From: Veillonellaceae bacterium
GTDB taxonomy: Bacteria; Bacillota; Negativicutes; Veillonellales; Veillonellaceae
DNA: 12,476 nt
NCBI GenBank assembly: GCA_900765165.1
Contig: CAAFQR010000180.1
Coordinates: forward strand, 1-12,476
Reading direction: 5' to 3'
A program made the translations under genes and the position numbers. The notes under the pieces were generated by a model that was given only the letters and a program-made list of their open reading frames with translations, did no database searches and was not told where the DNA came from. This document shows, one piece after another, positions 1 through 7,208 of this stretch (position 1 is the first letter of the stretch; every line of letters starts with the position of its first letter).

Positions 1-50
1 CAACGAACCATATCACTGGTAGCGGTGCGAACGGAGAGGAGTTAATATAG
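1..50 (+). CDS. Possible 3' end of an upstream gene
   Basis: The reading frame starting at base 3 is open from the window edge to a TAG at 48-50 and would encode a C-terminus ending TNHITGSGANGEELI. Its stop would share one base with the GTG start of the next gene, a common arrangement in operons. The frame starting at base 1 is also open, to a TAA at 43-45, but it uses rarer codons (CGA, ATA, AGG). Only 15 codons are visible, so neither the product nor the frame can be settled. Confidence 0.35.
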   Translation, partial: TNHITGSGANGEELI

Positions 51-955
51 TGGACACGATTACGATTGAATTGGAATCCTTGCCTTCTGTACGACGATTG
101 CTGGAGCCGGGGCCGTTAGGGAGCTTTTCACAGCGCTATGCGGATAGCGTAGCGGAGGTGAATACATCGATTCAGGCAGCGGTTACGAAGATTGATGAAG
201 CGGCTGCTTCGATTGTACCGACGACGGCAACAGCAACGGATGAAATCAGTGGCGGTCCTGAAGGACAGTCCGACTTTGAAACGATTCTGCACTATGCAGT
301 AAGCGATATTCGGAATTTGTCCAGTCTCGTTATGTCGACCATGAATACCTATAAGGATGTGGCTTCGATGGTAGATGCATTAGAAGCTGGTGGTTTTTCT
401 GCCCCTTATGTAGAGCATTGTCGACAGGAAATTGTAGGGCAAAGCTCGTTCTTTAATTCCGTCATCAGTGAGCTTCATTATTACATGTCGCTTACGGTTG
501 ATGTAGTTATCCGCGATGTAAAAGCATTGCAACAAGGTGATGTCAATGACGCTACTAAGGAAGCGATGACGCAGGCGTTGCGCGTTACCTATCAAAACCT
601 GTTAGGTCGCAGTCAGCACATGAGCAAGGTCTTAGATGAACGCATTGATTATGTAACGGAAAAGACCAATGCCTTGCGTCGCGATATTGCTAAGCTGCAG
701 GTGGCGCAAATGGAAGACTCGGTGCGCGTTCGCTGGCAGGCTGTGGCTGAAAAGAAACAGCAGCAGATTATTGAAGACATCAAAGATTACGAAGACTTGG
801 AAGGTCAATATCGTCATCATTATGATGAAGAGGGCAATCTGGTTGGCACCGATGAAGGTGGGAAGGCAACGAACCGTCAGGGCATCCGGATTATGGTGAT
901 TGCCTTGGCCTTAGTGGCCATTGCGCTCATTGTTCATCATTTTTTCACTATATAA
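50..955 (+). CDS. Unrecognised protein with C-terminal membrane anchor
   Basis: I do not recognise this 301-residue protein. It has no N-terminal signal peptide. Most of it looks helical. Residues 50-75 are a low-complexity Ala/Thr/Gly-rich stretch. Residues about 190-255 are highly charged and could form a coiled coil. Residues 279-300 are a single hydrophobic segment (IMVIALALVAIALIV core) followed only by a few residues. This layout suggests a tail-anchored protein with its bulk in the cytoplasm; that is inference from hydrophobicity. The start is GTG, chosen because GGAGAGGAG at 33-41 lies eight bases upstream and the next in-frame Met is residue 94. The gene ends 29 bases before the CBS-domain gene with no terminator between them, so the two are probably co-transcribed. 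Confidence 0.8.
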   Translation: MDTITIELESLPSVRRLLEPGPLGSFSQRYADSVAEVNTSIQAAVTKIDEAAASIVPTTATATDEISGGPEGQSDFETILHYAVSDIRNLSSLVMSTMNTYKDVASMVDALEAGGFSAPYVEHCRQEIVGQSSFFNSVISELHYYMSLTVDVVIRDVKALQQGDVNDATKEAMTQALRVTYQNLLGRSQHMSKVLDERIDYVTEKTNALRRDIAKLQVAQMEDSVRVRWQAVAEKKQQQIIEDIKDYEDLEGQYRHHYDEEGNLVGTDEGGKATNRQGIRIMVIALALVAIALIVHHFFTI

Positions 956-984
956 TATAAAAACTGGGAAAGAAGGGACTTACT

Positions 985-1440
985 ATGAAAGTCAATGAAG
1001 TTATGAACAAATATCCGGTTACGGTAACGAAGGATAATACGATTAACGAAGTTGCAAAGCTGTTGGCTAAGCATGGCATTTCTGCAGTACCCGTAGTTGG
1101 CGACGACGAACGCTTGGTAGGTATTATTACCGAAGGCGATTTGTTGTACAAAAAAGTTCGCCCCCATGCACCGCATTATGTGAATGTGCTCGGTGCCAGC
1201 ATTTATTACAGTGGCATTGGCGAATATAATGCACAGTTCAAAAAATTGTTGGCAACTCATGTTGATGAGCTTATGACGACGGAAGTTATCACCTGTCATC
1301 CGGAAGATGACGTAGAAGAAGTGGTAGCCGTAATGCTCGAAAAGCATTTAAAAACCGTGCCGGTACTGGACAAGGAAGAACGTTTAGTAGGCATCTTTAG
1401 CCGTCATGATGTTATTGAATTGATTGCCGCTGAAAATTAA
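985..1440 (+). CDS. Two-CBS-domain protein
   Basis: This 151-residue protein is essentially a pair of CBS domains. CBS1 spans about residues 1-57 (ISAVPVV, LVGIITEGDLL) and CBS2 about 92-150 (KTVPVLD, LVGIFSRHDVIEL). Such pairs bind adenine nucleotides at the domain interface. The expected Thr/Ser-x-x-Asp ribose-contacting motifs are present at 49-52 (TEGD) and 139-142 (SRHD). A linker of about 35 residues (HYVNVLGASIYYSGIGEY) separates the domains, longer than in minimal CBS pairs but seen in stand-alone CBS proteins of Bacillota. There is no fused enzyme or transporter domain, so it probably regulates a partner in response to nucleotide levels; the partner is unknown. The start ATG has AGAAGGG at 971-977. 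It follows the membrane-anchored protein in a likely two-gene unit and ends before a GC-rich hairpin. Confidence 0.9.
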   Translation: MKVNEVMNKYPVTVTKDNTINEVAKLLAKHGISAVPVVGDDERLVGIITEGDLLYKKVRPHAPHYVNVLGASIYYSGIGEYNAQFKKLLATHVDELMTTEVITCHPEDDVEEVVAVMLEKHLKTVPVLDKEERLVGIFSRHDVIELIAAEN

Positions 1441-1443
1441 GCT

Positions 1444-1483
1444 ATAGTGTTGGCTGGCGGTACTTGGTATCGCCAGCCACTAT
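1444..1483 (+). terminator. GC-rich hairpin after the CBS gene, no T-run
   Basis: TGGCTGGCG (1451-1459) pairs perfectly with CGCCAGCCA (1471-1479) around an 11-base loop. ATAG (1444-1447) can pair with CTAT (1480-1483) below a three-base bulge. It lies just after a stop codon and before a new promoter, as a terminator would. The 3' flank is TAATAAG with no T-run, so it may instead stabilise the mRNA end or terminate inefficiently. Confidence 0.45.
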
Positions 1484-1507
1484 TAATAAGATTGTTAATC
1501 AAGTAAA

Positions 1508-1549
1508 ATTGCATTGCCTGTAAATTTGTGATAAGATAAAAAATGCAAT
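1508..1549. repeat. 8-bp inverted repeat framing the tig promoter
   Basis: ATTGCATT (1508-1515) and its exact reverse complement AATGCAAT (1542-1549) are separated by 26 bases. The left arm covers the -35 box; the right arm lies just after the -10, at the expected transcription start. The spacing would put the arms about three helical turns apart, as in an operator bound by one dimer per arm or by a looping repressor. It could also be chance in an AT-rich gap. Confidence 0.4.
1509..1537 (+). promoter_or_regulatory. Putative promoter of the tig-clpP-clpX unit
   Basis: TTGCAT (1509-1514) as -35 is separated by 17 bases from TAAGAT (1532-1537) as -10. A TG at 1529-1530 forms an extended -10 (TGATAAGAT), which would offset the weak -35. 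The start would fall near 1544-1546, giving a leader of about 50 bases that ends in AAGGAGGAC (1579-1587) before the tig ATG. It is the best sigma-A-like match in the 155-base gap. Confidence 0.6.
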
Positions 1550-1595
1550 ATTAAAACTAGAGTGGGGCATTGGCCCGCAAGGAGGACATATTTTC

Positions 1596-2918
1596 ATGAA
1601 TGCAACTGTAACCCCTGTTGATCAGCATAAGGTAACCTTAACTATTGAAGTTCCGGCGAAAGAAGTAACTAAAGGTATTTCGCAGGCTGTAAAGCGCATC
1701 GCTTCCCAGGTTAACATCCCTGGTTTCCGTAAAGGTAAAGCACCGCGCCGTATTTTGGAAATGAATTTCGGCAAAGATGCCATCATGGAAGAAGCTTTCG
1801 AAATGTTGGCTGGCCGTGCATATAACGATGCATTGCGCGAAAACGATATCGTACCGGTATCTGAACCGGAAATCGAACGCGTAACGTTCGAAGAAGGTAA
1901 AGACTTAGTATTCAAAGCTACCTTGACGAAACGCCCGGAAGTAACCTTGGGTGACTACAAAGGCTTGGAAGCTGAAAAACAGGATGCTACGGTTACTGAC
2001 GAACAGATTGACGAACAGTTAAACAACATTCGCAGCCAGCAGGCTAAAATGGTAGTAGCTGACAAAGACGCTAAATTACAGAAGGATGACTTCGCAGTAA
2101 TCGACTTTGCTGGTTCTATCGATGGCAAGCCGTTCGATGGTGGCGAAGGTAAATCCTATCCGCTCCAGATCGGTTCTGGCAGCTTCATCCCTGGCTTCGA
2201 AGATCAGTTGATCGGTCACGCTGCTGGTGATGACGTTGATGTAAAAGTAACCTTCCCGGAAGATTACTTCGTAAAAGAATTGGCTGGTAAAGAAGCCGTA
2301 TTCAAAGTTCATGTTCACGACATTAAACGCAAAGAATTGCCGGAATTGAACGACGAATTCGCTAAAGAAGCAAGCTCCTACGATACGATTGCAGAATTAA
2401 AAGCTGACCTTCGCAAGAAGATGGAAGAAGACGCTGCACATCGTGCTGTAGACGCTTACAATACTGAATTGATTAAGAAAGCCGTAGCTAACGCAACGGT
2501 TGAAATCCCGGAAATCATGGTAGCTGACCGCGTTGAACAGATGGTTCAGGAATTGGCTATGAACATGGAATCCCGTGGTTTGAAATTAGATGACTATTTG
2601 AAATTCTCCAACAAAACTTTGGAACAGTTGAAAGAAGAATACAAAGAAACTGCTGCAGAAAATGTACGCACGGACTTAGTATTGGATGCAGTTGCTAAAG
2701 CTGAAAACATCCAGGTAACCTCTGAAGACATGAACATGGAAATCTTCACGATGGCTCAGAACTTCGGCGCTGATCCGAAAGAAGTTTGGAACATTATTGC
2801 TAAAGAAGGTCGTGTATCCATGTTGGCAAGTTCCGTAGCTCGTAAAAAAGCAGCTCGCGTAATCGTTGAACAGGCTAAAGGTGCGGAACCGAAAGCAGCT
2901 ACCGAAGAAGCAAAATAA
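1596..2918 (+). CDS. tig: Trigger factor, ribosome-bound chaperone and prolyl isomerase
   Basis: Trigger factor docks beside the ribosome exit tunnel and shields nascent chains. At 440 residues it has the usual family length and three domains. The N-terminal ribosome-binding domain (1 to about 115) carries the signature GFRKGKAP at 43-50. An FKBP-like prolyl isomerase domain follows at about 160-245 (DFAVIDFAGSIDGKPFDGGEG, then FIPGFEDQLIG). The helical chaperone body takes up the rest and ends in an Ala/Glu/Lys-rich tail. AAGGAGGAC lies eight bases before the ATG. Codon use is extreme: of 27 leucines 25 are TTG or TTA and none CTG, glutamine is CAG throughout and glutamate almost all GAA, which fits very high expression. 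clpP follows 41 bases after the stop with no terminator, so tig is probably first in a tig-clpP-clpX transcript. Confidence 0.97.
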   Translation: MNATVTPVDQHKVTLTIEVPAKEVTKGISQAVKRIASQVNIPGFRKGKAPRRILEMNFGKDAIMEEAFEMLAGRAYNDALRENDIVPVSEPEIERVTFEEGKDLVFKATLTKRPEVTLGDYKGLEAEKQDATVTDEQIDEQLNNIRSQQAKMVVADKDAKLQKDDFAVIDFAGSIDGKPFDGGEGKSYPLQIGSGSFIPGFEDQLIGHAAGDDVDVKVTFPEDYFVKELAGKEAVFKVHVHDIKRKELPELNDEFAKEASSYDTIAELKADLRKKMEEDAAHRAVDAYNTELIKKAVANATVEIPEIMVADRVEQMVQELAMNMESRGLKLDDYLKFSNKTLEQLKEEYKETAAENVRTDLVLDAVAKAENIQVTSEDMNMEIFTMAQNFGADPKEVWNIIAKEGRVSMLASSVARKKAARVIVEQAKGAEPKAATEEAK

Positions 2919-2959
2919 GGCTGTCGCCGATGGGTACAGTGACATAAGGAGTGTTTTTT

Positions 2960-3553
2960 ATGTATGTACCGATAGTTGTGGAACAAAGTGGACGTGGCGA
3001 ACGTTCCTATGATATTTATTCTCGCTTGTTAAAGGATCGTATTGTGTTCTTAGGTGGCCCCATCGATGATGAGGTAGCCAATGTAGTTATTGCACAGTTA
3101 CTGTTCCTGGAAGCTGAGGATCCGGATAAGGATATCCATTTTTACATTAATAGCCCCGGCGGTGTTGTAACCGCCGGCATGGCTATTTACGATACCATGC
3201 AGTACATCAAGCCGGATGTATCCACCATTTGCGTGGGCTCCGCAGCCAGCATGGGTGCCGTATTGCTCACGGCCGGTGCCAAGGGCAAACGCTATGCATT
3301 ACCCCATGCACGTGTGATGATTCATCAGCCTTTAGGCGGTGTACAAGGTCAGGCTTCGGAAATCGAAATTCACGCTCGTGAAATTTTACGTATGCGTGAA
3401 GAATTAAATGGTATCTTGGCATCTCATAGTGGTCAGCCGTTGGATGTTATTTCCCGCGACACGGACCGCGATAATTTCATGAGTGCTGAAGATGCTGTTA
3501 AATACGGTTTAATCGACGAAGTTTTGACTCGCTCTTTAAAGACTAACGAGTAA
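2960..3553 (+). CDS. clpP: ClpP, proteolytic subunit of the Clp protease
   Basis: ClpP forms a double heptameric serine protease chamber that degrades proteins unfolded and fed in by ClpX or another Clp ATPase. The 197-residue protein begins MYVPIVVEQSGRGERSYDIYSRLLKDR, the classic ClpP N-terminus. The catalytic triad is visible: Ser97 in GSAASMGA, His122 in MIHQP and Asp171 in DTDRDNF. The frame extends upstream to a GTG at 2951, but that GTG overlaps the ribosome binding site (AAGGAG, 2946-2951). The ATG at 2960 sits eight bases after it and matches the family start, so it is chosen. The N-terminal residues are near the mature start, consistent with little or no propeptide. clpX follows 14 bases downstream, so the protease and its ATPase are made together. 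Confidence 0.97.
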   Translation: MYVPIVVEQSGRGERSYDIYSRLLKDRIVFLGGPIDDEVANVVIAQLLFLEAEDPDKDIHFYINSPGGVVTAGMAIYDTMQYIKPDVSTICVGSAASMGAVLLTAGAKGKRYALPHARVMIHQPLGGVQGQASEIEIHAREILRMREELNGILASHSGQPLDVISRDTDRDNFMSAEDAVKYGLIDEVLTRSLKTNE

Positions 3554-3567
3554 GCGGAGGAGAAGGC

Positions 3568-4818
3568 TTGAAGAAAAAAGACGAAAAAGACACATTGCGC
3601 TGTAGCTTTTGTGGTCGTACCGGCGACGAAGTTCGTAAGCTGGTAGCCGGCCCGAACGTTTACATTTGCGACGAATGTGTAGAAGTATGTCAACACATTA
3701 TAGAAGAAGAGCTGGGACCGGATACAACCGGTTTCCGCTTAAAACACGTGCCTACGCCGCGAGAAATTAAAGCACACTTGGACGAATATGTTATCGGCCA
3801 GGATGATGCCAAAGTATCGTTGGCTGTAGCCGTATACAATCACTACAAGCGATTGCAAACAGATAATGTAGTCGACGATGTAGAATTACAAAAAGCAAAC
3901 GTGCTCTTTATTGGTCCTACCGGTAGCGGTAAAACCTTATTGGCACAGACTCTGGCAAAAATGCTGGAAGTTCCTTTTGCCATTGCGGACGCCACAAGCC
4001 TTACAGAAGCAGGCTATGTTGGTGAAGACGTGGAAAATATTCTGTTAAAGCTTATTCAAGCCGCAGATTATGATATTGAACGGGCCGAACGAGGCATTAT
4101 CTATATCGATGAAATCGACAAGATTGCCCGTAAATCGGAAAATCCGTCCATTACCCGCGACGTATCCGGCGAAGGGGTACAGCAGGCATTGCTAAAAATA
4201 TTGGAAGGTACGGTAGCGTCCGTGCCGCCACAGGGCGGTCGTAAACACCCGCACCAAGAATTGATTCAAATCGATACAACGAACATCTTGTTCATTTGCG
4301 GTGGTGCTTTTGATGGCTTGGAAAAAGTAATTTCTAAGCGTACGGCTAAGAAGACCTTAGGCTTTGGTGCCGACATTCAGAAGCAGGAAGAAAAAGACAT
4401 TTCCGCAATTTTGAAAGAAGTGGTGCCGGAAGATTTGCAAAAATTCGGCTTGATTCCGGAATTTATCGGCCGATTGCCGGTTATGGTAACCTTAGATCCG
4501 CTTGATAAAGAAGGTCTCATCAAGATTTTGACGGAGCCGAAAAACGCATTAACCAAACAATATGAAAAGATGTTGTCCCTGGAAGATGTTGTGCTTACCT
4601 TTAACGAAGATGCGTTAGATGAAATCGCATCGGAAGCGTTAAAGCGAAATACCGGGGCACGTGGTCTGCGATCGATTATTGAAAAAGTGATGAAACAGGT
4701 TATGTTTGATATTCCGTCTCAACCGGAAATCAAAGAATGTATCATTACCCGCGAAGCGGTAAAAGGCGAAGCAGAACCGATTCTTAAGAATGAGTCTGCA
4801 CGCAAAGGCACGAATTAA
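3568..4818 (+). CDS. clpX: ClpX, ATP-dependent unfoldase of ClpXP
   Basis: ClpX is the hexameric AAA+ unfoldase that recognises, unfolds and translocates substrates into ClpP. In order, the 416 residues show the N-terminal zinc-binding domain with Cys12, Cys15, Cys34 and Cys37; Walker A GPTGSGKT at 116-123; pore loop 1 GYVG at 149-152; Walker B IIYIDEID ending at 184; pore loop 2 RKH at 225-227; and the sensor-2 region GARGLRS near the C-terminus. The ClpP-docking tripeptide appears as LGF (264-266) where many relatives have IGF, a conservative change. The start is TTG: there is no in-frame ATG upstream, GGAGG at 3556-3560 lies seven bases before it, and the protein begins at the normal distance from the zinc finger. 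The weak start codon may tune ClpX below ClpP. The gene ends 11 bases before an intrinsic terminator. Confidence 0.97.
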   Translation: MKKKDEKDTLRCSFCGRTGDEVRKLVAGPNVYICDECVEVCQHIIEEELGPDTTGFRLKHVPTPREIKAHLDEYVIGQDDAKVSLAVAVYNHYKRLQTDNVVDDVELQKANVLFIGPTGSGKTLLAQTLAKMLEVPFAIADATSLTEAGYVGEDVENILLKLIQAADYDIERAERGIIYIDEIDKIARKSENPSITRDVSGEGVQQALLKILEGTVASVPPQGGRKHPHQELIQIDTTNILFICGGAFDGLEKVISKRTAKKTLGFGADIQKQEEKDISAILKEVVPEDLQKFGLIPEFIGRLPVMVTLDPLDKEGLIKILTEPKNALTKQYEKMLSLEDVVLTFNEDALDEIASEALKRNTGARGLRSIIEKVMKQVMFDIPSQPEIKECIITREAVKGEAEPILKNESARKGTN

Positions 4819-4829
4819 TTAACAGTCTG

Positions 4830-4863
4830 AGAAACTCATTTCACCGGGAATGAGTTTCTTTTT
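4830..4863 (+). terminator. Intrinsic terminator after clpX
   Basis: AGAAACTCATT (4830-4840) pairs perfectly over 11 bases with AATGAGTTTCT (4849-4859) around an 8-base loop, followed by a T-run through 4863. It separates the tig-clpP-clpX unit from lon. The stem is AT-rich, so some read-through into lon is possible. Confidence 0.88.
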
Positions 4864-4868
4864 ATACA
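4840..4868 (+). promoter_or_regulatory. Candidate lon promoter overlapping the clpX terminator
   Basis: Only 32 bases lie between the terminator and the lon start, so a lon promoter must overlap the terminator or lie in clpX. TTCACC (4840-4845), mostly in the terminator loop, and TATACA (4863-4868), just after the T-run, are 17 bases apart. Each matches four of six consensus bases. The start would be near 4875, just ahead of AAAGGAGG. It is weak on sequence alone, but the geometry equals that of the valS promoter. Confidence 0.35.
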
Positions 4869-4895
4869 TACACTATGTAAAGGAGGCTAGGCTAT

Positions 4896-7208
4896 ATGAG
4901 CGAACGAAAGATTAGCTTACCCTTAGTCCCATTGCGCGGCTTAGTGGCATTCCCGAAAACGGAATTACGCTTGGAAATTGGCCGTGACAAATCAAAAGAA
5001 GCAGTCAATCGGGCTATGGAACAGGAACGATTGTTGCTGGTTGCGTCGCAATTGGACGAAGATATTGACGAACCGACACAAAAGGACATTGCCGAATTTG
5101 GTACGCTGGTACGAATTCAGCAGAAGTTGCGCTTGCCCGGCGGTTTAGTACGCGTGTTAGTAGAAGGGGTTGCTCGTGTGCGCCTCACTGAAGTTATCGT
5201 TGGCGATGACTTATATAGCGCTACCGGGGAAATTTTGGAATCTGAATACGGTAATCCCGTTGAATTAGAAGCGTATCGTCGTTTGGCACAAGGCGAATTC
5301 TTGAAATGGGCTGAAGAATCGAAGCTCCTTACGGAAGAAGAAATTCGCAGCGTTATGGATCGCAATGATGCGTCTGAAACGGCTGACCAGATTGCGCTTT
5401 TGTTGCAGGCACCGATTGATACACGTTTAAAATTCTTAGGTGAATTAAACGTACAGCGTCGCTTGAACATGGTTGTTGGTGCGTTGAACATGGAACGCGA
5501 AATTTCCACGTTGGAAAACAACATCAACCGTCAGGTTCGCACGCAAATGGAAAAACAGCAGAAGGAATACTTCTTGCGTGAAAAAATCCGCGCTATTCAC
5601 GATGAATTAGGCGACAAACAGGATCCTGATGAAGAAGCACAGGAATTACGTGAACGCCTGGCAAAATTGGAATTATCCGATGAATTGCGCGAACGTGTCG
5701 AAAAAGAAATTCAGCGCTACAGCCGTATGCCGCAGATGATGCCGGAAACGTCCCTGTTGCGTAACTACTTAGATTGGGTATTATCCTTGCCGTGGAATAC
5801 GTTAAGTGAAGACCGCCTCGAAGTAGACGAAGCAGCTAAGATTTTGGATGAAGATCACTATGGTCTTAAAAAGATCAAGGAACGCATCTTGGAATTCTTG
5901 GCCGTTCGCAAGTTGTCCAACAAAGACAGTGGTTCCATTCTCTGTCTCGTAGGCCCTCCGGGGGTTGGTAAAACGTCCTTGGCTACGTCCATTGCTAAGG
6001 CTATGAACCGTAAATTCGTGCGCGTATCCTTAGGTGGCGTACGCGATGAAGCGGAAATCCGCGGTCACCGCCGTACCTATATTGGTGCGTTGCCGGGCCG
6101 TATGATTCAGGGCTTGCGCAATGCAGGTACCCGTAATCCGGTGTTCCTGTTAGATGAAATCGACAAGCTTGCTTCCGATTATAAAGGCGATCCGTCGTCT
6201 GCGTTATTGGAAGTATTGGATCCTGAGCAGAACAAAACCTTCAGCGATCATTTCATCGAATTGCCTTTCGACTTCTCTGATGTATTCTGGATTACGACGG
6301 CAAACGTGCCGAGCAACATTCCGGCGCCGCTGATGGACCGCATGGAAGTTATTGAATTGTCCAGCTACATGGAAGAAGAAAAGCTTGAAATTGCTAAGCG
6401 CTACTTGGTGCCGAAGCAGATTAAGAAAAACGGTCTTGAAGGCCGTGGCTTGAAATTATCCGATGCTGTATTGCGTCGTGTTATTAGCGAGTATACCCGT
6501 GAAGCCGGTGTTCGTACCTTAGAAAAGACGATTGCTAAGATTTGCCGTAAGGCTGCTTACGCCGTAGTCGAAGGTGACGGCACGGTGCCGCGTGTAACCG
6601 TTAAGAATTTGGAAGATTACTTAGGCGCTCCGATTTACTTGGAACAGGAACGAGAAAAACAGGCTCAGGTTGGCTTGGTTTGCGGCTTGGCTTGGACTTC
6701 CGTTGGCGGCGTTGTGCTTCCTTGCGAAGCAACCACCATGGAAGGCACCGGTAAATTGGCGTTAACCGGTAGTCTTGGTAAGGTTATGCAGGAATCCGGT
6801 CAGGCAGCGTTGTCCTATATCCGTCACAATGCGAAAGCGTTGGGTATTAAGGAAGACTTCTACAAGACCATGGATATCCATGTGCACTTGCCGGAAGGCG
6901 CTACGCCGAAGGACGGTCCGTCTGCCGGTATTACCATGACCTTGGCTATCGTGTCGGCATTGACGAATCGTAAGGTTCGCGCTGACTTGGCCATGACTGG
7001 TGAAATCACGCTCCGTGGCCGCGTATTGCCGATTGGCGGCTTAAAAGAAAAGCTCCTCGCTGCATTACGCCACGGTGTTAAGGAAGTCTTCGTACCGCAG
7101 GGCAATTTGAAGGATATTAGCGAATTGCCGGATACGGTTAAAGAAGGCTTGCAGATTACCTTGGTTAAGACCATGGATGATGTATTGGCAAAGGCGTTTG
7201 TAAAATGA
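4896..7208 (+). CDS. lon: Lon ATP-dependent protease
   Basis: Lon is a cytoplasmic homohexamer that degrades misfolded and selected regulatory proteins using AAA+ and protease domains in one chain. The 770 residues match the usual LonA length. The order is: N-terminal substrate-binding domain from residue 7 (LPLVPLRGLVAFP); a helical, partly coiled-coil linker around 195-285 (EYFLREKIRAIHDELG); Walker A GPPGVGKT at 353-360; Walker B PVFLLDEIDK around 415-424; and the C-terminal protease domain. Its Ser-Lys dyad is Ser676 in PKDGPSAG and Lys719 in GGLKEKL. The 43-residue spacing equals that of the E. coli pair Ser679/Lys722. AAAGGAGG at 4879-4886 sets the ATG. The stop overlaps the engB start (ATGA). 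LonA alone is present; the separate LonB gene of Bacillus and many clostridia at this site is absent. Confidence 0.97.
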   Translation: MSERKISLPLVPLRGLVAFPKTELRLEIGRDKSKEAVNRAMEQERLLLVASQLDEDIDEPTQKDIAEFGTLVRIQQKLRLPGGLVRVLVEGVARVRLTEVIVGDDLYSATGEILESEYGNPVELEAYRRLAQGEFLKWAEESKLLTEEEIRSVMDRNDASETADQIALLLQAPIDTRLKFLGELNVQRRLNMVVGALNMEREISTLENNINRQVRTQMEKQQKEYFLREKIRAIHDELGDKQDPDEEAQELRERLAKLELSDELRERVEKEIQRYSRMPQMMPETSLLRNYLDWVLSLPWNTLSEDRLEVDEAAKILDEDHYGLKKIKERILEFLAVRKLSNKDSGSILCLVGPPGVGKTSLATSIAKAMNRKFVRVSLGGVRDEAEIRGHRRTYIGALPGRMIQGLRNAGTRNPVFLLDEIDKLASDYKGDPSSALLEVLDPEQNKTFSDHFIELPFDFSDVFWITTANVPSNIPAPLMDRMEVIELSSYMEEEKLEIAKRYLVPKQIKKNGLEGRGLKLSDAVLRRVISEYTREAGVRTLEKTIAKICRKAAYAVVEGDGTVPRVTVKNLEDYLGAPIYLEQEREKQAQVGLVCGLAWTSVGGVVLPCEATTMEGTGKLALTGSLGKVMQESGQAALSYIRHNAKALGIKEDFYKTMDIHVHLPEGATPKDGPSAGITMTLAIVSALTNRKVRADLAMTGEITLRGRVLPIGGLKEKLLAALRHGVKEVFVPQGNLKDISELPDTVKEGLQITLVKTMDDVLAKAFVK

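Noticed and set aside
264..266. ClpX LGF instead of IGF (residues 264-266 of ClpX) as a sign of altered ClpP docking
   Set aside because: Leu for Ile is conservative and the hydrophobic-Gly-Phe pattern is kept, so it is not evidence of a new partner. Coordinates given are residue numbers, not bases.
937..1347. 136-codon open frame on the minus strand over the CBS gene
   Set aside because: It is antisense to a clear CBS-domain gene, with an unconvincing Phe/Asn-rich product; taken as a shadow.
2951..2959. GTG at 2951 as the clpP start
   Set aside because: It overlaps the ribosome binding site and adds MFF before the classic MYVP start; the ATG at 2960 has correct spacing.
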